Below are positions 24,588-34,327 of a stretch of 64,000 bases of DNA, piece by piece (position 1 is the first letter of the stretch; each line of letters opens with the position of its first letter). The position numbers and the translations under genes were made by a program. The notes below the pieces were generated by a model. That model saw only the letters and a program-made list of their open reading frames with translations. It had not been told where the DNA came from and did no database searches. The DNA is from RPRI01 sp051233685 (GTDB taxonomy: Bacteria; Desulfobacterota; Desulfobacteria; Desulfobacterales; RPRI01): positions 1 through 64,000 of the forward strand of contig NZ_JBAMMY010000185.1 of NCBI RefSeq assembly GCF_051233685.1, given 5' to 3'.

Positions 24588-27500
24588 TTATTTTGAGTTC
24601 ATCAAAACCGAATGGAATCTGTTTGCCTGCAGACAGAATGCATCCAGCTTAGCTGTTATAACTTGAGGAAAAGAAGATCCATCGCTTTCAATAGCAAGAA
24701 ACGGAAGGCTGTCAATATCAGAAAGCACTGCTTTAAGGCGCATGTCACCCGGACTTGCAGCAAGTTTATTCTCTTTATTCATTACTTCAGTTAAAATTGC
24801 TTCGGAAATTCTGTTTGGCATACATCCAAAAGGCCCTACCGATATTACTCCGCATGTATGTGAAGCAATCTCTGACAGTGAACTTCCCACAGTCAATATT
24901 GCTTCTCCTGTAAGTTCAGGTGATATATAAGGCATAGCGGTTTTTATTATAGATTTTGCACTTATCGGTTCAGCATGCACAAGCCCTGAATGTGACAGAA
25001 TTTGCTTTATTTTTATCTCATCTTTTTTCATAATTCTTTTTTTAATGACAAAAGACAATTTTCCCAAAGCATTCATTTGTGAATCGGAAAGATTGTTATC
25101 GACTAAATAATCACAATAGTGCAGCCATTCGGAAACAGGAGCACAAAGCGTTGCAAACCCCATAGCCGCCAGTTTTTCCGTAATATACTGTCTTGATATC
25201 GAATCTCTTCTTACGAATATCTCACCGACAAGCGATATCTTCGGGACTTCGTCCGGTGGTAGCTTCATTGGGATAGTACTCAATCTTTTTGATGTAATTT
25301 TAAGAATGTTTTCAAGGCTGTTAAAATCGCCTTTTTCCATCTGTTCAAGAATCAGCTTCCATTCTTCCTCAAAAATTTTTATGCCATATCCCGGATCAAC
25401 AGCATTAGCTAAAATCATGGATCTTATGTCTTCCATAATATCGGAGATAACAACCGCCCACCATCCTCTTTTGTAAAAATTGTTCCCCATTCCGCAGTAG
25501 CCGTTCTCAGATGAAAGAGATAACATTGCCACATTAGGGATACACAACCTTTTTATAAGATCCTCCATAAAAATATGATACTGGCCAAACCTGCATGGGC
25601 CACAAGAAGTAGGCATGAAATAAACAAGAACTTCACCATTTTGTTTACCATTGTTTATATAATTAAGCAGAGATCCGGTTGTAAGTAATAAAGGCAGGCA
25701 TTCCTTGCATGAAGTGTTTGCACGACCAAGTTTCAAGATTGCCATATCTGAAGGAGGATGGGGTTCTGCGTTGAAACCGTTTGCGCGAAATACTGCAGCA
25801 AGTGATTCTGTAGGCAATCTTCCCATTGAAGGAAGAAGCACTTTAACATCAGGATCGGTCAGCAAAAGCTCCCTGCCGTTTGAGGCGGTTACTCTCGTAA
25901 TCCCGTTTTTAAGAATCACTTTAGCAGGAACAAAGCCGTTTTTTCTGGCAGCAATTTTATTGGCGGATACAAGTCTTCTGTATGAATTTATAATATCAAG
26001 AAATGCTTCGATTCTTGTTTCAAGCCCTGCATCTGCTGAATGGCTGTCAAGTTCAAGAGTTAACGAAGGTTTCGATCCCATAATCTCTCTGAAATAGCCG
26101 ATAAGAAAAGAATCGGGGCCACAGGAAAAATTGGTTATAAAAGTTCCAAACAGCTGGGGATTACGTTTTACATAATTTCCCGCTTTGATCAGCATCTCTC
26201 CTATACCCCAATACATATTAGGTCTGCTTTCTTCATCTTTAAAATCAAGAAAATCAAAAGGCAGCACAAGGATACCTCTTGAGGCTAATTTGCGGGGTAT
26301 TCCCATGTGAGCTTCTTCGCAAAACCCGTTGTAAGGTCTGGCAAAAATCACTACACCAAATTTAGATGGATCTTTTGCAAGATCTATTAATGCTTGTTTT
26401 CCAATAGCTTTCATTTCATCAAAACATTTTTTCTGAGCATAAAGTGCTTCGGTAAAAGCTTTTTGTGCCGCTCTTTTGCCAAATCCCATTTTTATAGCTG
26501 TTTCAAAAAGAGGTTTTTTTGCAGATTCAATTCCTTTGCTAAGATCGATAAGGGGGGTTATTATTTTTGTGCCTTTCTTCTTAATATTGTCAAGCTTGTT
26601 CTTAAAAGCAGTCTGAAGATAAAATGTTTCCCCCTGAACAACAGGACATACCTGTGAATTATTATTTCCGTTAAAAGCCGGAACAGCTTTAAAATGTGGT
26701 AAGAAAATAAACTCCGGAAAATCTTCTCCGGAAATCAGAGACGAGAAAAACCCATGAGCAAGCTCAACCGGATAGCAAAAAGCAGCGCCTTTCTGATCGA
26801 TTCCTTCCTTTGAGACAATATCAGGCAATACGGTTTCGAATCCAAGCCGGGCAAAAAAATTTGAATATAAAGGATAGTATGTATTTACAAGAAAGCTTCT
26901 GTTTATGCCAACACGGCCTTTTAATCCGTTTGCAGTTACGACCTGCCCTGAAGCAGCGTATTTTTCAAAAACAAGTTTCTGACGGATACGTACTAAATCG
27001 AGTTTTTCATCATCACTTTTTATGTTGTTCCGAATATTATAATATCGGTTGCACGCTCCTCCAAAAGGGTATTTTTTATTTTCAAGTTCAATAACGGCGA
27101 TGTTGCAGCGGCGGTCGCAATCATTTTTTACACCGTGGCATATAAAGGGTTTTCCATACTTAACCTCACGGCCTGCGAGTACTTCAAGGTCAAAACGTTT
27201 CTTTTCCGCTAAACCGGTTTCAATTCTTTTTTTAATCTCAAGAGCAGCCCCGAATGCTCCCATGAGCCCAGGTTCAGGAGGAACAACAATATGTTTGCCG
27301 GTTAAAGCCGCCATTGCAAGAGGAACGGCATGATTGTAGCAAACTCCTCCCTGCATAAATACTTTTTCTCCTACAGGCCGGTTTCCTTTAACTCTGTTCG
27401 AATAATTCATGCATATGGAATATACCAGACCTGCGACTATATCTTCCTGATTCAACCCTTCATGTATTGCATTTTTTATATCTGAAGAAATAAACGCTGC

Positions 27501-28991
27501 GCACTGATCATTAAAGTTCGGAGGCATTGTTCCCTTTAATGCAATTGCTGCTATATCTTCCATTTTTATACCAAGCGTTTCAAGCGCGGATTCTTCCAGA
27601 AATGAACCGGTGCCGGCTGAGCAGGCTTCGTTCATCGCATAATCGGAAGGAACCGAGTTTACAATATATGTATATTTTGCGTCCTGGCCCCCTATCTCAA
27701 AGATTGTATCTACTTTAGGATCAAAATAAACGGCTGCCGATGCATGAGCAATAATTTCGTTTATTACACCGTCTGTTAAAGCATGAAGACCGGCTATCTG
27801 ACGTCCCGAGCCGCAAACACCAAGCCCTTCTATGATTATACCTGAAAGCGGCGTTTTTTTAATTACTTCTTTCAGGATATAATCATAACACTTTACAGAT
27901 GCCCCAACCGGATCTCCGTTTGTTCTCAGATAAACCGATTCAAGGATTGAATTATCACTGTTTCTCAGAAGTATTGCTTTTGTGGTGGTAGATCCCACAT
28001 CAAGACCTAAAGTACATATATCTCCTGCTTTAACATCACCTTTCGGCATGCTTTTAAATTCAACCAGGTCTTTAAAGTCTATTAATTTAGAAAGTATTTC
28101 AAAAGAAGTTGATTCACTCTTAAACAAGGTATCGGCACCGGCAAAAGAAAGAGTCTCATGTTCAAGTCCCCATAAAGCTGCGCCCAGAGCTTCAAAATAA
28201 GGAGCCTCTTTGGGAATTATCAGGCCGGATATTTCATTGTGCAAATAATCAATCATCATTTTATTTTGCGTGGTTCCGCCGGTTATCATTATATTTTCTT
28301 TATTTACTTTTTTCAAAAGCTCCAGAATCTTATTTGCCATCATTTTACACAATCCGGAAGTAACTTTTGATTTGGGAATTCCTTTATTAGTGGCATGAGT
28401 ACAGTCTGATTTGCAGAAAACGGAACAGCGTCCGGAAACATGATAAGGCTCTTCCGCCGCTGCAAAAGTGGCTGCATCTTCAACCGAAACATTCATTCTT
28501 CTAAGCTGCTGGAGGAAAAACTCCCCGGTTCCGGAAGCACACTTATTTCCTGTCAGAACATTTGTAATCCTTCCTGCATGGTTTAAAATATATACCATAA
28601 AGCTTTCACCACCTGCAGAAACAATTGCAGGACATGCTGTTTCCGGCGGTTTTACGAAGCGGTAGGCATATTCTACTGCCTCCGGCTCAGAAATCGTTGA
28701 CAGATTTAAAAGTTTATGAAATCTGCGTCCTGTCGAACATATTCTGTCAAAAGACCAGCCGAACCTTTCAAATACGGAAAGAAGAGTTTGCCTTGGATTT
28801 CCCTCATGAGAAAGAGTTATAAAGTCTTTGATTTGAGGCTTTGCTAATGTATCAGATGAAGTATTTTCATTATACTGTAAAGACTCTGCTGAAACCGCAG
28901 AAATAGTAGATGCACCAAGACAAAGCCCCAGAGATCTGATTTTTTTTGCCTGATGCTTCTCATTGCCAGACTGAATATTCATACCGATCAC
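24588..28991 (-). CDS. double-domain acyl-CoA dehydratase activase with DUF2229 (giant BadF/HgdC-type)
   Basis: A 1467-aa cytosolic protein. Two ASKHA ATPase modules of the 2-hydroxyglutaryl-CoA dehydratase activator type occur in tandem. The first (about 20-280) has GGESFMVYILN and NKCASGTGEFFLQQLRR. The second (about 325-590) has LGLDVGSTTTKAILLR, FEIGGQDAKYTY, NEACSAGTGSFLEESAL and PGLMGAFGAALEIKKR. Each has the Cys in the CxAGTG helix that holds the bridging 4Fe-4S cluster. The remainder is DUF2229-like with a reductase-like region (GAAFCYPVELAHGF, TSCGPCRFGQYHIFME). Activases of this class drive ATP-dependent low-potential electron transfer. The electron acceptor of the giant form is unknown. 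Confidence 0.88.
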   Translation of the reverse strand: MIGMNIQSGNEKHQAKKIRSLGLCLGASTISAVSAESLQYNENTSSDTLAKPQIKDFITLSHEGNPRQTLLSVFERFGWSFDRICSTGRRFHKLLNLSTISEPEAVEYAYRFVKPPETACPAIVSAGGESFMVYILNHAGRITNVLTGNKCASGTGEFFLQQLRRMNVSVEDAATFAAAEEPYHVSGRCSVFCKSDCTHATNKGIPKSKVTSGLCKMMANKILELLKKVNKENIMITGGTTQNKMMIDYLHNEISGLIIPKEAPYFEALGAALWGLEHETLSFAGADTLFKSESTSFEILSKLIDFKDLVEFKSMPKGDVKAGDICTLGLDVGSTTTKAILLRNSDNSILESVYLRTNGDPVGASVKCYDYILKEVIKKTPLSGIIIEGLGVCGSGRQIAGLHALTDGVINEIIAHASAAVYFDPKVDTIFEIGGQDAKYTYIVNSVPSDYAMNEACSAGTGSFLEESALETLGIKMEDIAAIALKGTMPPNFNDQCAAFISSDIKNAIHEGLNQEDIVAGLVYSICMNYSNRVKGNRPVGEKVFMQGGVCYNHAVPLAMAALTGKHIVVPPEPGLMGAFGAALEIKKRIETGLAEKKRFDLEVLAGREVKYGKPFICHGVKNDCDRRCNIAVIELENKKYPFGGACNRYYNIRNNIKSDDEKLDLVRIRQKLVFEKYAASGQVVTANGLKGRVGINRSFLVNTYYPLYSNFFARLGFETVLPDIVSKEGIDQKGAAFCYPVELAHGFFSSLISGEDFPEFIFLPHFKAVPAFNGNNNSQVCPVVQGETFYLQTAFKNKLDNIKKKGTKIITPLIDLSKGIESAKKPLFETAIKMGFGKRAAQKAFTEALYAQKKCFDEMKAIGKQALIDLAKDPSKFGVVIFARPYNGFCEEAHMGIPRKLASRGILVLPFDFLDFKDEESRPNMYWGIGEMLIKAGNYVKRNPQLFGTFITNFSCGPDSFLIGYFREIMGSKPSLTLELDSHSADAGLETRIEAFLDIINSYRRLVSANKIAARKNGFVPAKVILKNGITRVTASNGRELLLTDPDVKVLLPSMGRLPTESLAAVFRANGFNAEPHPPSDMAILKLGRANTSCKECLPLLLTTGSLLNYINNGKQNGEVLVYFMPTSCGPCRFGQYHIFMEDLIKRLCIPNVAMLSLSSENGYCGMGNNFYKRGWWAVVISDIMEDIRSMILANAVDPGYGIKIFEEEWKLILEQMEKGDFNSLENILKITSKRLSTIPMKLPPDEVPKISLVGEIFVRRDSISRQYITEKLAAMGFATLCAPVSEWLHYCDYLVDNNLSDSQMNALGKLSFVIKKRIMKKDEIKIKQILSHSGLVHAEPISAKSIIKTAMPYISPELTGEAILTVGSSLSEIASHTCGVISVGPFGCMPNRISEAILTEVMNKENKLAASPGDMRLKAVLSDIDSLPFLAIESDGSSFPQVITAKLDAFCLQANRFHSVLMNSK

Positions 28992-29138
28992 CTAAATATG
29001 ATTAGTTTGGAATCATGAAGACGGTCTTTTCATATCACAAAATCAATTTAACCGTGTTTTAAAAGAGTAACATCCGATTTAAAATATTTATTTGTAATAA
29101 TAACCCGGATAATTAAAGTGATAACGAAACTAATGAAA

Positions 29139-30458
29139 TTATTTTATATTGCCCATGATATCATGGGCCCCCTGAAATATAATATCAAATAGTTCCTGTA
29201 TATCCTTTTCTTCGAGACAGGAGAATGCAATTCGCAGGTCGCTCTTTCCAACTGAAATAAGGCCCACTCCATATTTATCAAGAAGATGCACCCTTAAAGT
29301 TTCAGCATCGAGACCATTTAATTTTATACACATAAAATATCCCGAATTAAAAGGATAAACTTCCCAGATATCTTTGTATTTTGGATTTGAAACAACTTCT
29401 TTTACTTTTATTGCTCTGCTTTGCAGGATTTCAAACTTTTGCTTTTTTTCATCAGCATAGTTTCCGCCTTGCATTGATTTTAAAACGATAGTCTGGCTTA
29501 AGTGCGAAACATTTGAAATGTTACCCCTTATACATCCGGCTGTTTTTTTCTCAAGCGCATCATAAACCTTTTCGGGCTCACCATCAATTTTGCATCCATA
29601 AGTAATAAAACCAATCCTTAAGCCCCAGACGTAGTTTTCCTTGGTTGCTCCATCCGCTTTTATAGCAAGCAGGTTGGGGGATCTATCGCAAATACGGGTA
29701 AAAACAGATTCTTTTAAAGTTTTATCTTCATAAAATAATCCGAAATATGCATCATCGCATATTGTAACTATATTTGTGCCTTTTGAAGCGACATCTAACA
29801 GGATATCAGCAATACCATCCCCCTCCTTTTCCGTAACAGTATACCCTGTGGGATTATGAGGGAAATTGAGAAGTACTACTATTTTCTTATGTTTCTTAGC
29901 TTCGGTTTTAATTAATTGCTCAAACGCACTAAGATTATATTCACCTTTTTGTGTAAAAATCGGGTACTGGCTTACTCTTGCCCCTTTTCTGACATTAAGT
30001 ATCATATTGTAGTTACCCCACATCATGTCAGGCAGAATAACAACATCATCAGGATCAACCCATAAATCGGCAACTACACTGACAGCATGCGTGATACCGC
30101 AGGTAACAACAGGCATACTTATTGTTTTACCATCAAGGGAGGGATTTTTTTTATAAATGGAATCCTGCCATATTTTCCTTAATTCAGGAATTCCGAAAGA
30201 CGGTGCATAAGTCAATGCTTCTTCGGCAGGAATACCGTCTAATAAAGACATAACAGAAGGAAAATGCATTGTTTTACCGTTTTCCTCTGCTATTCCTATA
30301 GTTGCGTTCAGCTTGTACGCTTTCTGCTTTGCTTCGGCGCTCTGGCTCAATATGCCTTTGGGGAAAAAAAGATTTTTTCCAATAGAAGATAACATATCAA
30401 GCAGATTCGGATTTTGGTTTTCAATAGTCTGGTTAAGCTGTTTTGCTATAGGATTCAT
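29139..30458 (-). CDS. class I/II pyridoxal-phosphate aminotransferase
   Basis: Fold-type I PLP enzyme (439 aa) that moves amino groups between an amino acid and a 2-oxo acid. Visible features are the substrate-loop region TYAPSFGIPELRKIWQDSIY, LLNFPHNPTGYTVTEKEGD (the NPTG PLP motif), CDDAYFGLFYEDK, and the Schiff-base lysine region LLAIKADGATKENYVWGLRI. C-terminal RIAFSCLEEKDI holds the carboxylate-binding Arg. The substrate is not deducible. It is preceded by a 121-bp gap from the Fur-like gene and is probably independent of it. Confidence 0.88.
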   Translation of the reverse strand: MNPIAKQLNQTIENQNPNLLDMLSSIGKNLFFPKGILSQSAEAKQKAYKLNATIGIAEENGKTMHFPSVMSLLDGIPAEEALTYAPSFGIPELRKIWQDSIYKKNPSLDGKTISMPVVTCGITHAVSVVADLWVDPDDVVILPDMMWGNYNMILNVRKGARVSQYPIFTQKGEYNLSAFEQLIKTEAKKHKKIVVLLNFPHNPTGYTVTEKEGDGIADILLDVASKGTNIVTICDDAYFGLFYEDKTLKESVFTRICDRSPNLLAIKADGATKENYVWGLRIGFITYGCKIDGEPEKVYDALEKKTAGCIRGNISNVSHLSQTIVLKSMQGGNYADEKKQKFEILQSRAIKVKEVVSNPKYKDIWEVYPFNSGYFMCIKLNGLDAETLRVHLLDKYGVGLISVGKSDLRIAFSCLEEKDIQELFDIIFQGAHDIMGNIK

Positions 30459-30579
30459 TGATTTATCTACCTTGTTATATTATTATAAATTAAATGCTAA
30501 ATATATAGCACGATTTATTCAAACCGCAAATAGTAAAACTTTCATGGAAGAAAGAAATTATTCAAAATCATCCCCCAAA

Positions 30580-30954
30580 TTATTCCGTGCATGCGGGGCA
30601 AATTCCAGACAGAAAAATCTCGTGTTTTTCCGTCACAAATCCTTCAGGAACTGTTTTAATTTCACTTAGCAGACATCCCGGAAGCTCAAAAACACGGTCA
30701 CAAATACGGCAATGAAAGTGATGGTGATGTCCCCTGCCGGTTTGCTCATATAAAATTCCGTGTACGGGATGGCTTATCGGTTTGAGCCATCCGTTTTCAA
30801 CCAGCAATTTAAGATTGCGATAGACCGTGGCCTGATTTAAAGACTCCACGATCTCACGGCCCGCTTTAAGAATTTCCTCCACACCCAGGGGTCTGTTTTC
30901 ACGCCGAAATATTTGTTTGATTGCAACTCGTTGTGATGTTTTCCGTTTCATCAT
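30580..30954 (-). CDS. zur: Fur-family metalloregulator, probably Zur
   Basis: DNA-binding metal sensor of about 124 aa. ATG 30954 is chosen because GAGG lies five bases upstream; the frame extends to 30990 but that would run almost into the operator. The winged helix is ATVYRNLKLLVENGWLKPI. The sensory region is GRGHHHHFHCRICDRVFELP, with the structural Cys pair CRIC and a second CPAC at the C-terminus. It is divergent from znuACB with Zur-type palindromes between them, so zinc is the inferred co-repressor. It is short for Fur and could also answer to iron. Confidence 0.82.
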   Translation of the reverse strand: MMKRKTSQRVAIKQIFRRENRPLGVEEILKAGREIVESLNQATVYRNLKLLVENGWLKPISHPVHGILYEQTGRGHHHHFHCRICDRVFELPGCLLSEIKTVPEGFVTEKHEIFLSGICPACTE

Positions 30955-30997
30955 CAATACCTCTTTATTGTTTATTGTATATCCGATCATCTTCTTT

Positions 30998-31017
30998 ATT
31001 GCAAATACATTTGCAAT
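30998..31017. promoter_or_regulatory. Zur-type operator 1
   Basis: ATTGCAAATACATTTGCAAT is a perfect 9-2-9 inverted repeat in the divergent intergenic region, 43 bp upstream of the Fur-like gene start. TTGCAAAT-type palindromes are typical for Zur in Gram-negative anaerobes. It would give autoregulation. Confidence 0.75.
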
Positions 31018-31022
31018 ACCTG

Positions 31023-31066
31023 TTGACTTGAAAGTGAATAAAACCTATGATGCAAATGCATTCGCA
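31023..31066 (+). promoter_or_regulatory. znu promoter with Zur-type operator 2
   Basis: TTGACT (31023-31028), a 17-bp spacer and TATGAT (31046-31051) form a good sigma-70 promoter. TGCAAATGCATTCGCA (31051-31066) overlaps the end of the -10 and the start point. It differs from operator 1 at two of 16 positions and is itself a palindrome with one mismatch. Repressor binding there would block RNA polymerase. Confidence 0.75.
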
Positions 31067-31137
31067 ATAGCAGAAATAAAATTGGGGTTTACAGACCTTC
31101 AGGACTTAAGTGGCTTAACCATATGGGTTAGAAAGAT

Positions 31138-31416
31138 ATGAAAACCGAAAAAGTTACTTCAAATGAAACGACTGGCAAGTTGAATGGTAAAATTAAGATG
31201 TCCCCGTTTGGCTATCTTTTTAGATTCATAGGTTGGTGGTTTGGATTCACGGGTCTTTACGCGATGTTTGTTATTTGTCCATTTTGCGGCCGGCAAGGGT
31301 GTCCGGTTGGCATGGCATCTGCTGGAACCGTTGGTGCTTTTATATCGCTGTGCATTCAAGATTGGAAACGTTTTTTTACTTTTATCAGGCAGAAGTTAAC
31401 AAAAGATAGCAAATAG
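31138..31416 (+). CDS. small Cys-containing membrane protein at head of znu operon
   Basis: A 92-aa protein of unknown function. Two hydrophobic segments (about 25-45 and 58-75) flank a short loop with VICPFCGRQGCPVG, three Cys in a CxxCxxxxC arrangement that could bind a metal. N-terminal 20 residues are hydrophilic and basic; the tail is basic, so both termini are probably cytoplasmic. An internal ATG at 31198 is a possible shorter start. It is the first gene after the Zur-controlled promoter and 28 bp before znuA, which suggests a role in zinc uptake or sensing. No family recognised. Confidence 0.7.
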   Translation: MKTEKVTSNETTGKLNGKIKMSPFGYLFRFIGWWFGFTGLYAMFVICPFCGRQGCPVGMASAGTVGAFISLCIQDWKRFFTFIRQKLTKDSK

Positions 31417-31444
31417 ATATTTTCCTTTTAAAGTAAGGTGGGTT

Positions 31445-32404
31445 ATGAAAAATAGATGCATTTTGTTTAAGATGGCAATAGTTTATTTTTGCATTATTTT
31501 GTTAGCATGTTATTCAAAAGTCTCGGCGGCTGATAAAAATATTAACTTATTGGCTTCCACCTTTCCTATCAGCCAAATTACGCGAATTGTTACTAATGGC
31601 AGAAACAACGTAAATGTCAAACTGATGATCCCGGCTCAAGTTGGCTGTCCGCATGATTATGCTCTTACACCACAGGACATGCAAAAGCTTTCAAAGGCCG
31701 ATGTTCTGATTATAAACGGGCTTGGCATGGAGGAATTTCTTGGCGCACCGCTAAAAAAAGCCAATTCGTCATTGAAAATCATTGACAGCTCCAACGGCAT
31801 CAATAATATTCTTAACTATTCGGACGGTGATCATCATATAGAACACACAAACGAAGGCGATGAGCATAAACACGAACACCATGAGGGCAATAATCCGCAT
31901 CTTTTTGCAAGTCCTCGCATGGCAGCTCTTTTGGCGATAAATATAGCGGGCAAGCTTTCCGGGATAGACCCATCAGGAGCAGCAATCTATACTGAAAATG
32001 CCAGAGCTTATGCAAAAAAAATGAATAAACTGGCCGACGATTTTTCAGCTCTGGGAAGGCAGGTTAAAAACAAGCGTATTGTAACCCAGCATGGCGTATT
32101 TGATTATCTTGCAAGGGATATGGGACTTAAGGTTGTTGCTGTGGTTCAGGAGCATGCAGGCCAGGAGCCTTCTGCGGCAGAAATGCTTAATATTGTAAAA
32201 ACCATCCGGCATGAAAAGGCAAAAGCGATTTTCACCGAACCTCAATATCCCCAAAAAATCGGCCAGACTATAGCAAAAGAAGCCGGTATTGCTGCCGAAA
32301 CTTTGGACCCGGTTGCAACCGGCCCTGAAAACGCATCGCTGGATTATTATGAGACGGTCATGCGCAAAAATTTAAATATTCTGAAAAAGATACTCAATGA
32401 ATAA
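31445..32404 (+). CDS. znuA: zinc ABC transporter substrate-binding protein ZnuA
   Basis: Periplasmic high-affinity Zn-binding protein (319 aa). A signal peptide (about 1-28) precedes the cluster A-I fold (LASTFPISQITRIVT). Metal-ligand histidines are in VGCPHDYALTP, GNNPHLFASPRM and VTQHGVFDYLAR. Late ITEP-like IFTEPQYPQKIG completes the site. A His/Asp/Glu-rich loop (about 128-153, SDGDHHIEHTNEGDEHKHEH) is typical of zinc rather than manganese binders. AAGGTGGG precedes the start. The gene overlaps znuC by 8 bp. Confidence 0.93.
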   Translation: MKNRCILFKMAIVYFCIILLACYSKVSAADKNINLLASTFPISQITRIVTNGRNNVNVKLMIPAQVGCPHDYALTPQDMQKLSKADVLIINGLGMEEFLGAPLKKANSSLKIIDSSNGINNILNYSDGDHHIEHTNEGDEHKHEHHEGNNPHLFASPRMAALLAINIAGKLSGIDPSGAAIYTENARAYAKKMNKLADDFSALGRQVKNKRIVTQHGVFDYLARDMGLKVVAVVQEHAGQEPSAAEMLNIVKTIRHEKAKAIFTEPQYPQKIGQTIAKEAGIAAETLDPVATGPENASLDYYETVMRKNLNILKKILNE

Positions 32405-33212
32405 GCCGGATTTAACTGAAAAGTCTGCCGGCACGGCCGTCTCGTTCGAGAACGTAACCGTCGAACGCGGAGGCATATTGATTCTTGACAGTGTAACAGC
32501 CATTGTGCCGCTGGGAGGCTGCACCGCTATTATCGGTCCTAACGGCGCCGGAAAAACCACAATGCTTTTAGCCCTGCTCGGCGAAGTGCCTTATAAAGGT
32601 TTTATACATACAACATCCAATATAAACGGCGGATGTTCAAAAATAGGCTATGTCCCTCAACGGTTTGCTTTTGATCGCGGAATGCCCGTTACTGTTACAG
32701 AATTTCTTGCTATGGGCATCCAGAAAAAACCGCTCTGGTTTGGAATTCGCAATGATATGAAAAAACGATCTCTTGCACACCTTGCCTCAGTAAAGTCCGA
32801 ACATCTTGCCGAACGTAAACTCGGCGCTCTTTCCGGAGGTGAAATGCAGCGTGTACTTCTTGCTTTGGCATTACAGCAGGAACCTAAGCTTCTGGTGCTG
32901 GATGAACCGGCTTCGGGTGTTGATTTTCAGGGTGAATACATCTTTTGTGAACTTCTTGACGGGCTTCGAAAGGCAAAGGGATTCACCCAGCTTATGGTCA
33001 GTCATGATCTTGCAACTGTTACACACCATGCCACCCATGTCATTTGTCTTAACCACAAAGTCGCAGCACAAGGACCTCCGCGTCAGGCATTGACCAATGA
33101 GAATCTAACGGCTATTTTCGGGATGCACATGGGCATGGTGGATTCACGTTCAATGCCGGACGGCAGCGCTGTCTGCTCCGGACCATGTTGTAATAAGGAT
33201 CAAAATGCCTGA
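32397..33212 (+). CDS. znuC: zinc ABC transporter ATP-binding protein ZnuC
   Basis: Cytoplasmic ATPase (271 aa) of the zinc importer. It has Walker A GPNGAGKTT (about 47-55), signature LSGGEMQRVLLALAL, Walker B LLVLDEPASGVDFQ and the H-loop VSHDLATVTHHA. The spacing and the metal-type fold match ZnuC/MntB. It overlaps both neighbours by 8 bp, so all three subunits are likely made at matched levels. Confidence 0.93.
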   Translation: MNKPDLTEKSAGTAVSFENVTVERGGILILDSVTAIVPLGGCTAIIGPNGAGKTTMLLALLGEVPYKGFIHTTSNINGGCSKIGYVPQRFAFDRGMPVTVTEFLAMGIQKKPLWFGIRNDMKKRSLAHLASVKSEHLAERKLGALSGGEMQRVLLALALQQEPKLLVLDEPASGVDFQGEYIFCELLDGLRKAKGFTQLMVSHDLATVTHHATHVICLNHKVAAQGPPRQALTNENLTAIFGMHMGMVDSRSMPDGSAVCSGPCCNKDQNA

Positions 33213-34071
33213 TCTGTCGCCCGTCTATCATATAGTTGCTCAACTTCTTCCCTTTGAGTGCCTTCGAGCCGTATTTATGCAACAGGCGATGGTAGGGCTG
33301 ATACTGCTTGCGCCAATGGCCGCTGCCATGGGTGTCCAGGTGGTAAACTTCCGTATGGCTTTTTTCTCGGATGCCATCAGCCATTCGGCTTTTGCCGGTG
33401 TTGCATTGGGGCTTATCTTTTCGATTAATCCTCACTGGACCATGCCGCTTTTCGGCTTGCTGGTCGGTCTTGGCATCATGGCTGTGCAACGGAAAAGCAC
33501 GCTGTCTTCCGATACTATTATCGGAGTGTTTTTTTCGGCAGTAATCGCCTTCGGATTGGCCGTGGTAAGCCGTGATCGCTCAGTAGCACGCGATATGCAG
33601 CGCTTTTTATACGGAGATATTTTAACCATCAGCAATAACGATATCCTCTGGCTGATTGCTCTGTTTATCGCTTTCATGGTTTTCCAGGCGCTAAGCTATA
33701 ACCGCCTGCTATATATCGGACTAAACTCTTCCCTGGCCAAAGCGCACAGCATAAATGTGGCCACCTATCAGTATATTTTCGCCGCGCTGCTTGCTTTGAT
33801 TGTCATGTTTTCGGTATGGGCGGTAGGAGTATTTCTGGTTACAGCCATGCTGATCGTTCCTGCTGCTGCAGCACGCAATTTTGCCCGTTCGGCCGGCGCT
33901 ATGTTCTGGTGGGCTCTTCTGGTAAGTGTAACATCAGCCATTGCAGGCCTTGTAATTTCGGCGCAGGATTGGGCAAACACAGCCACAGGTGCAACCATTA
34001 TTCTTGTCGCCTGCCTTTGGTTTATGATAAGCGTTTTTACCTCATTTATTCGCAGAGATTCCGTCAGATAA
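33205..34071 (+). CDS. znuB: zinc ABC transporter permease ZnuB
   Basis: Inner-membrane permease (288 aa) of the ABC-3 family, with about eight hydrophobic helices. The N-terminal QAMVGLILLAPMAAAMGVQV and MAFFSDAISHSAFAGVALGL are characteristic. The latter is the conserved family motif SDAxSHS. C-terminal FLVTAMLIVPAAAARNFARS is also conserved. It closes the znu operon. A 256-bp gap follows with no gene seen until the iron operon promoter. Confidence 0.93.
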   Translation: MPDLSPVYHIVAQLLPFECLRAVFMQQAMVGLILLAPMAAAMGVQVVNFRMAFFSDAISHSAFAGVALGLIFSINPHWTMPLFGLLVGLGIMAVQRKSTLSSDTIIGVFFSAVIAFGLAVVSRDRSVARDMQRFLYGDILTISNNDILWLIALFIAFMVFQALSYNRLLYIGLNSSLAKAHSINVATYQYIFAALLALIVMFSVWAVGVFLVTAMLIVPAAAARNFARSAGAMFWWALLVSVTSAIAGLVISAQDWANTATGATIILVACLWFMISVFTSFIRRDSVR

Positions 34072-34258
34072 GAAATAAGTTCCCCGGAATAAAAATTAGT
34101 CAACCGATTGCGTTGTTTAATCGTAGCCAATTTTCTAATATGGTTTTTCATCGTAAGGCAGAGCAATATACCAGGTGGTCGTTCCTGCTGTCTTGGTAAG
34201 GTGCGTTATCTTTGACGTACCGAAGGTGCTATAAAATTGCACCTGTTCAAAAAAAAGC

Positions 34259-34304
34259 TTGACAAGACTTTCGCTTCACCTTTATAAGTTTAGGCAACAT
34301 GAAA
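34259..34304 (+). promoter_or_regulatory. feo operon promoter with DtxR-like box
   Basis: TTGACA (34259-34264), an 18-bp spacer and TATAAG (34283-34288) make a good promoter. TTTAGGCAACATGAAA (34289-34304) starts right after the -10. It matches the perfect TTTAGGCAAGCCTAAA box at 35359 in 12 of 16 positions. This suggests iron-dependent repression by the DtxR protein encoded just downstream. Confidence 0.65.
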
Positions 34305-34327
34305 CTAAACGACCTGAGAGGTGAAAA

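Noticed and set aside
30917..31141. 74-aa plus-strand ORF across the Zur operators
   Set aside because: It overlaps the Fur-like gene start, both operators and the znu promoter, has no ribosome-binding site and no protein-like pattern.
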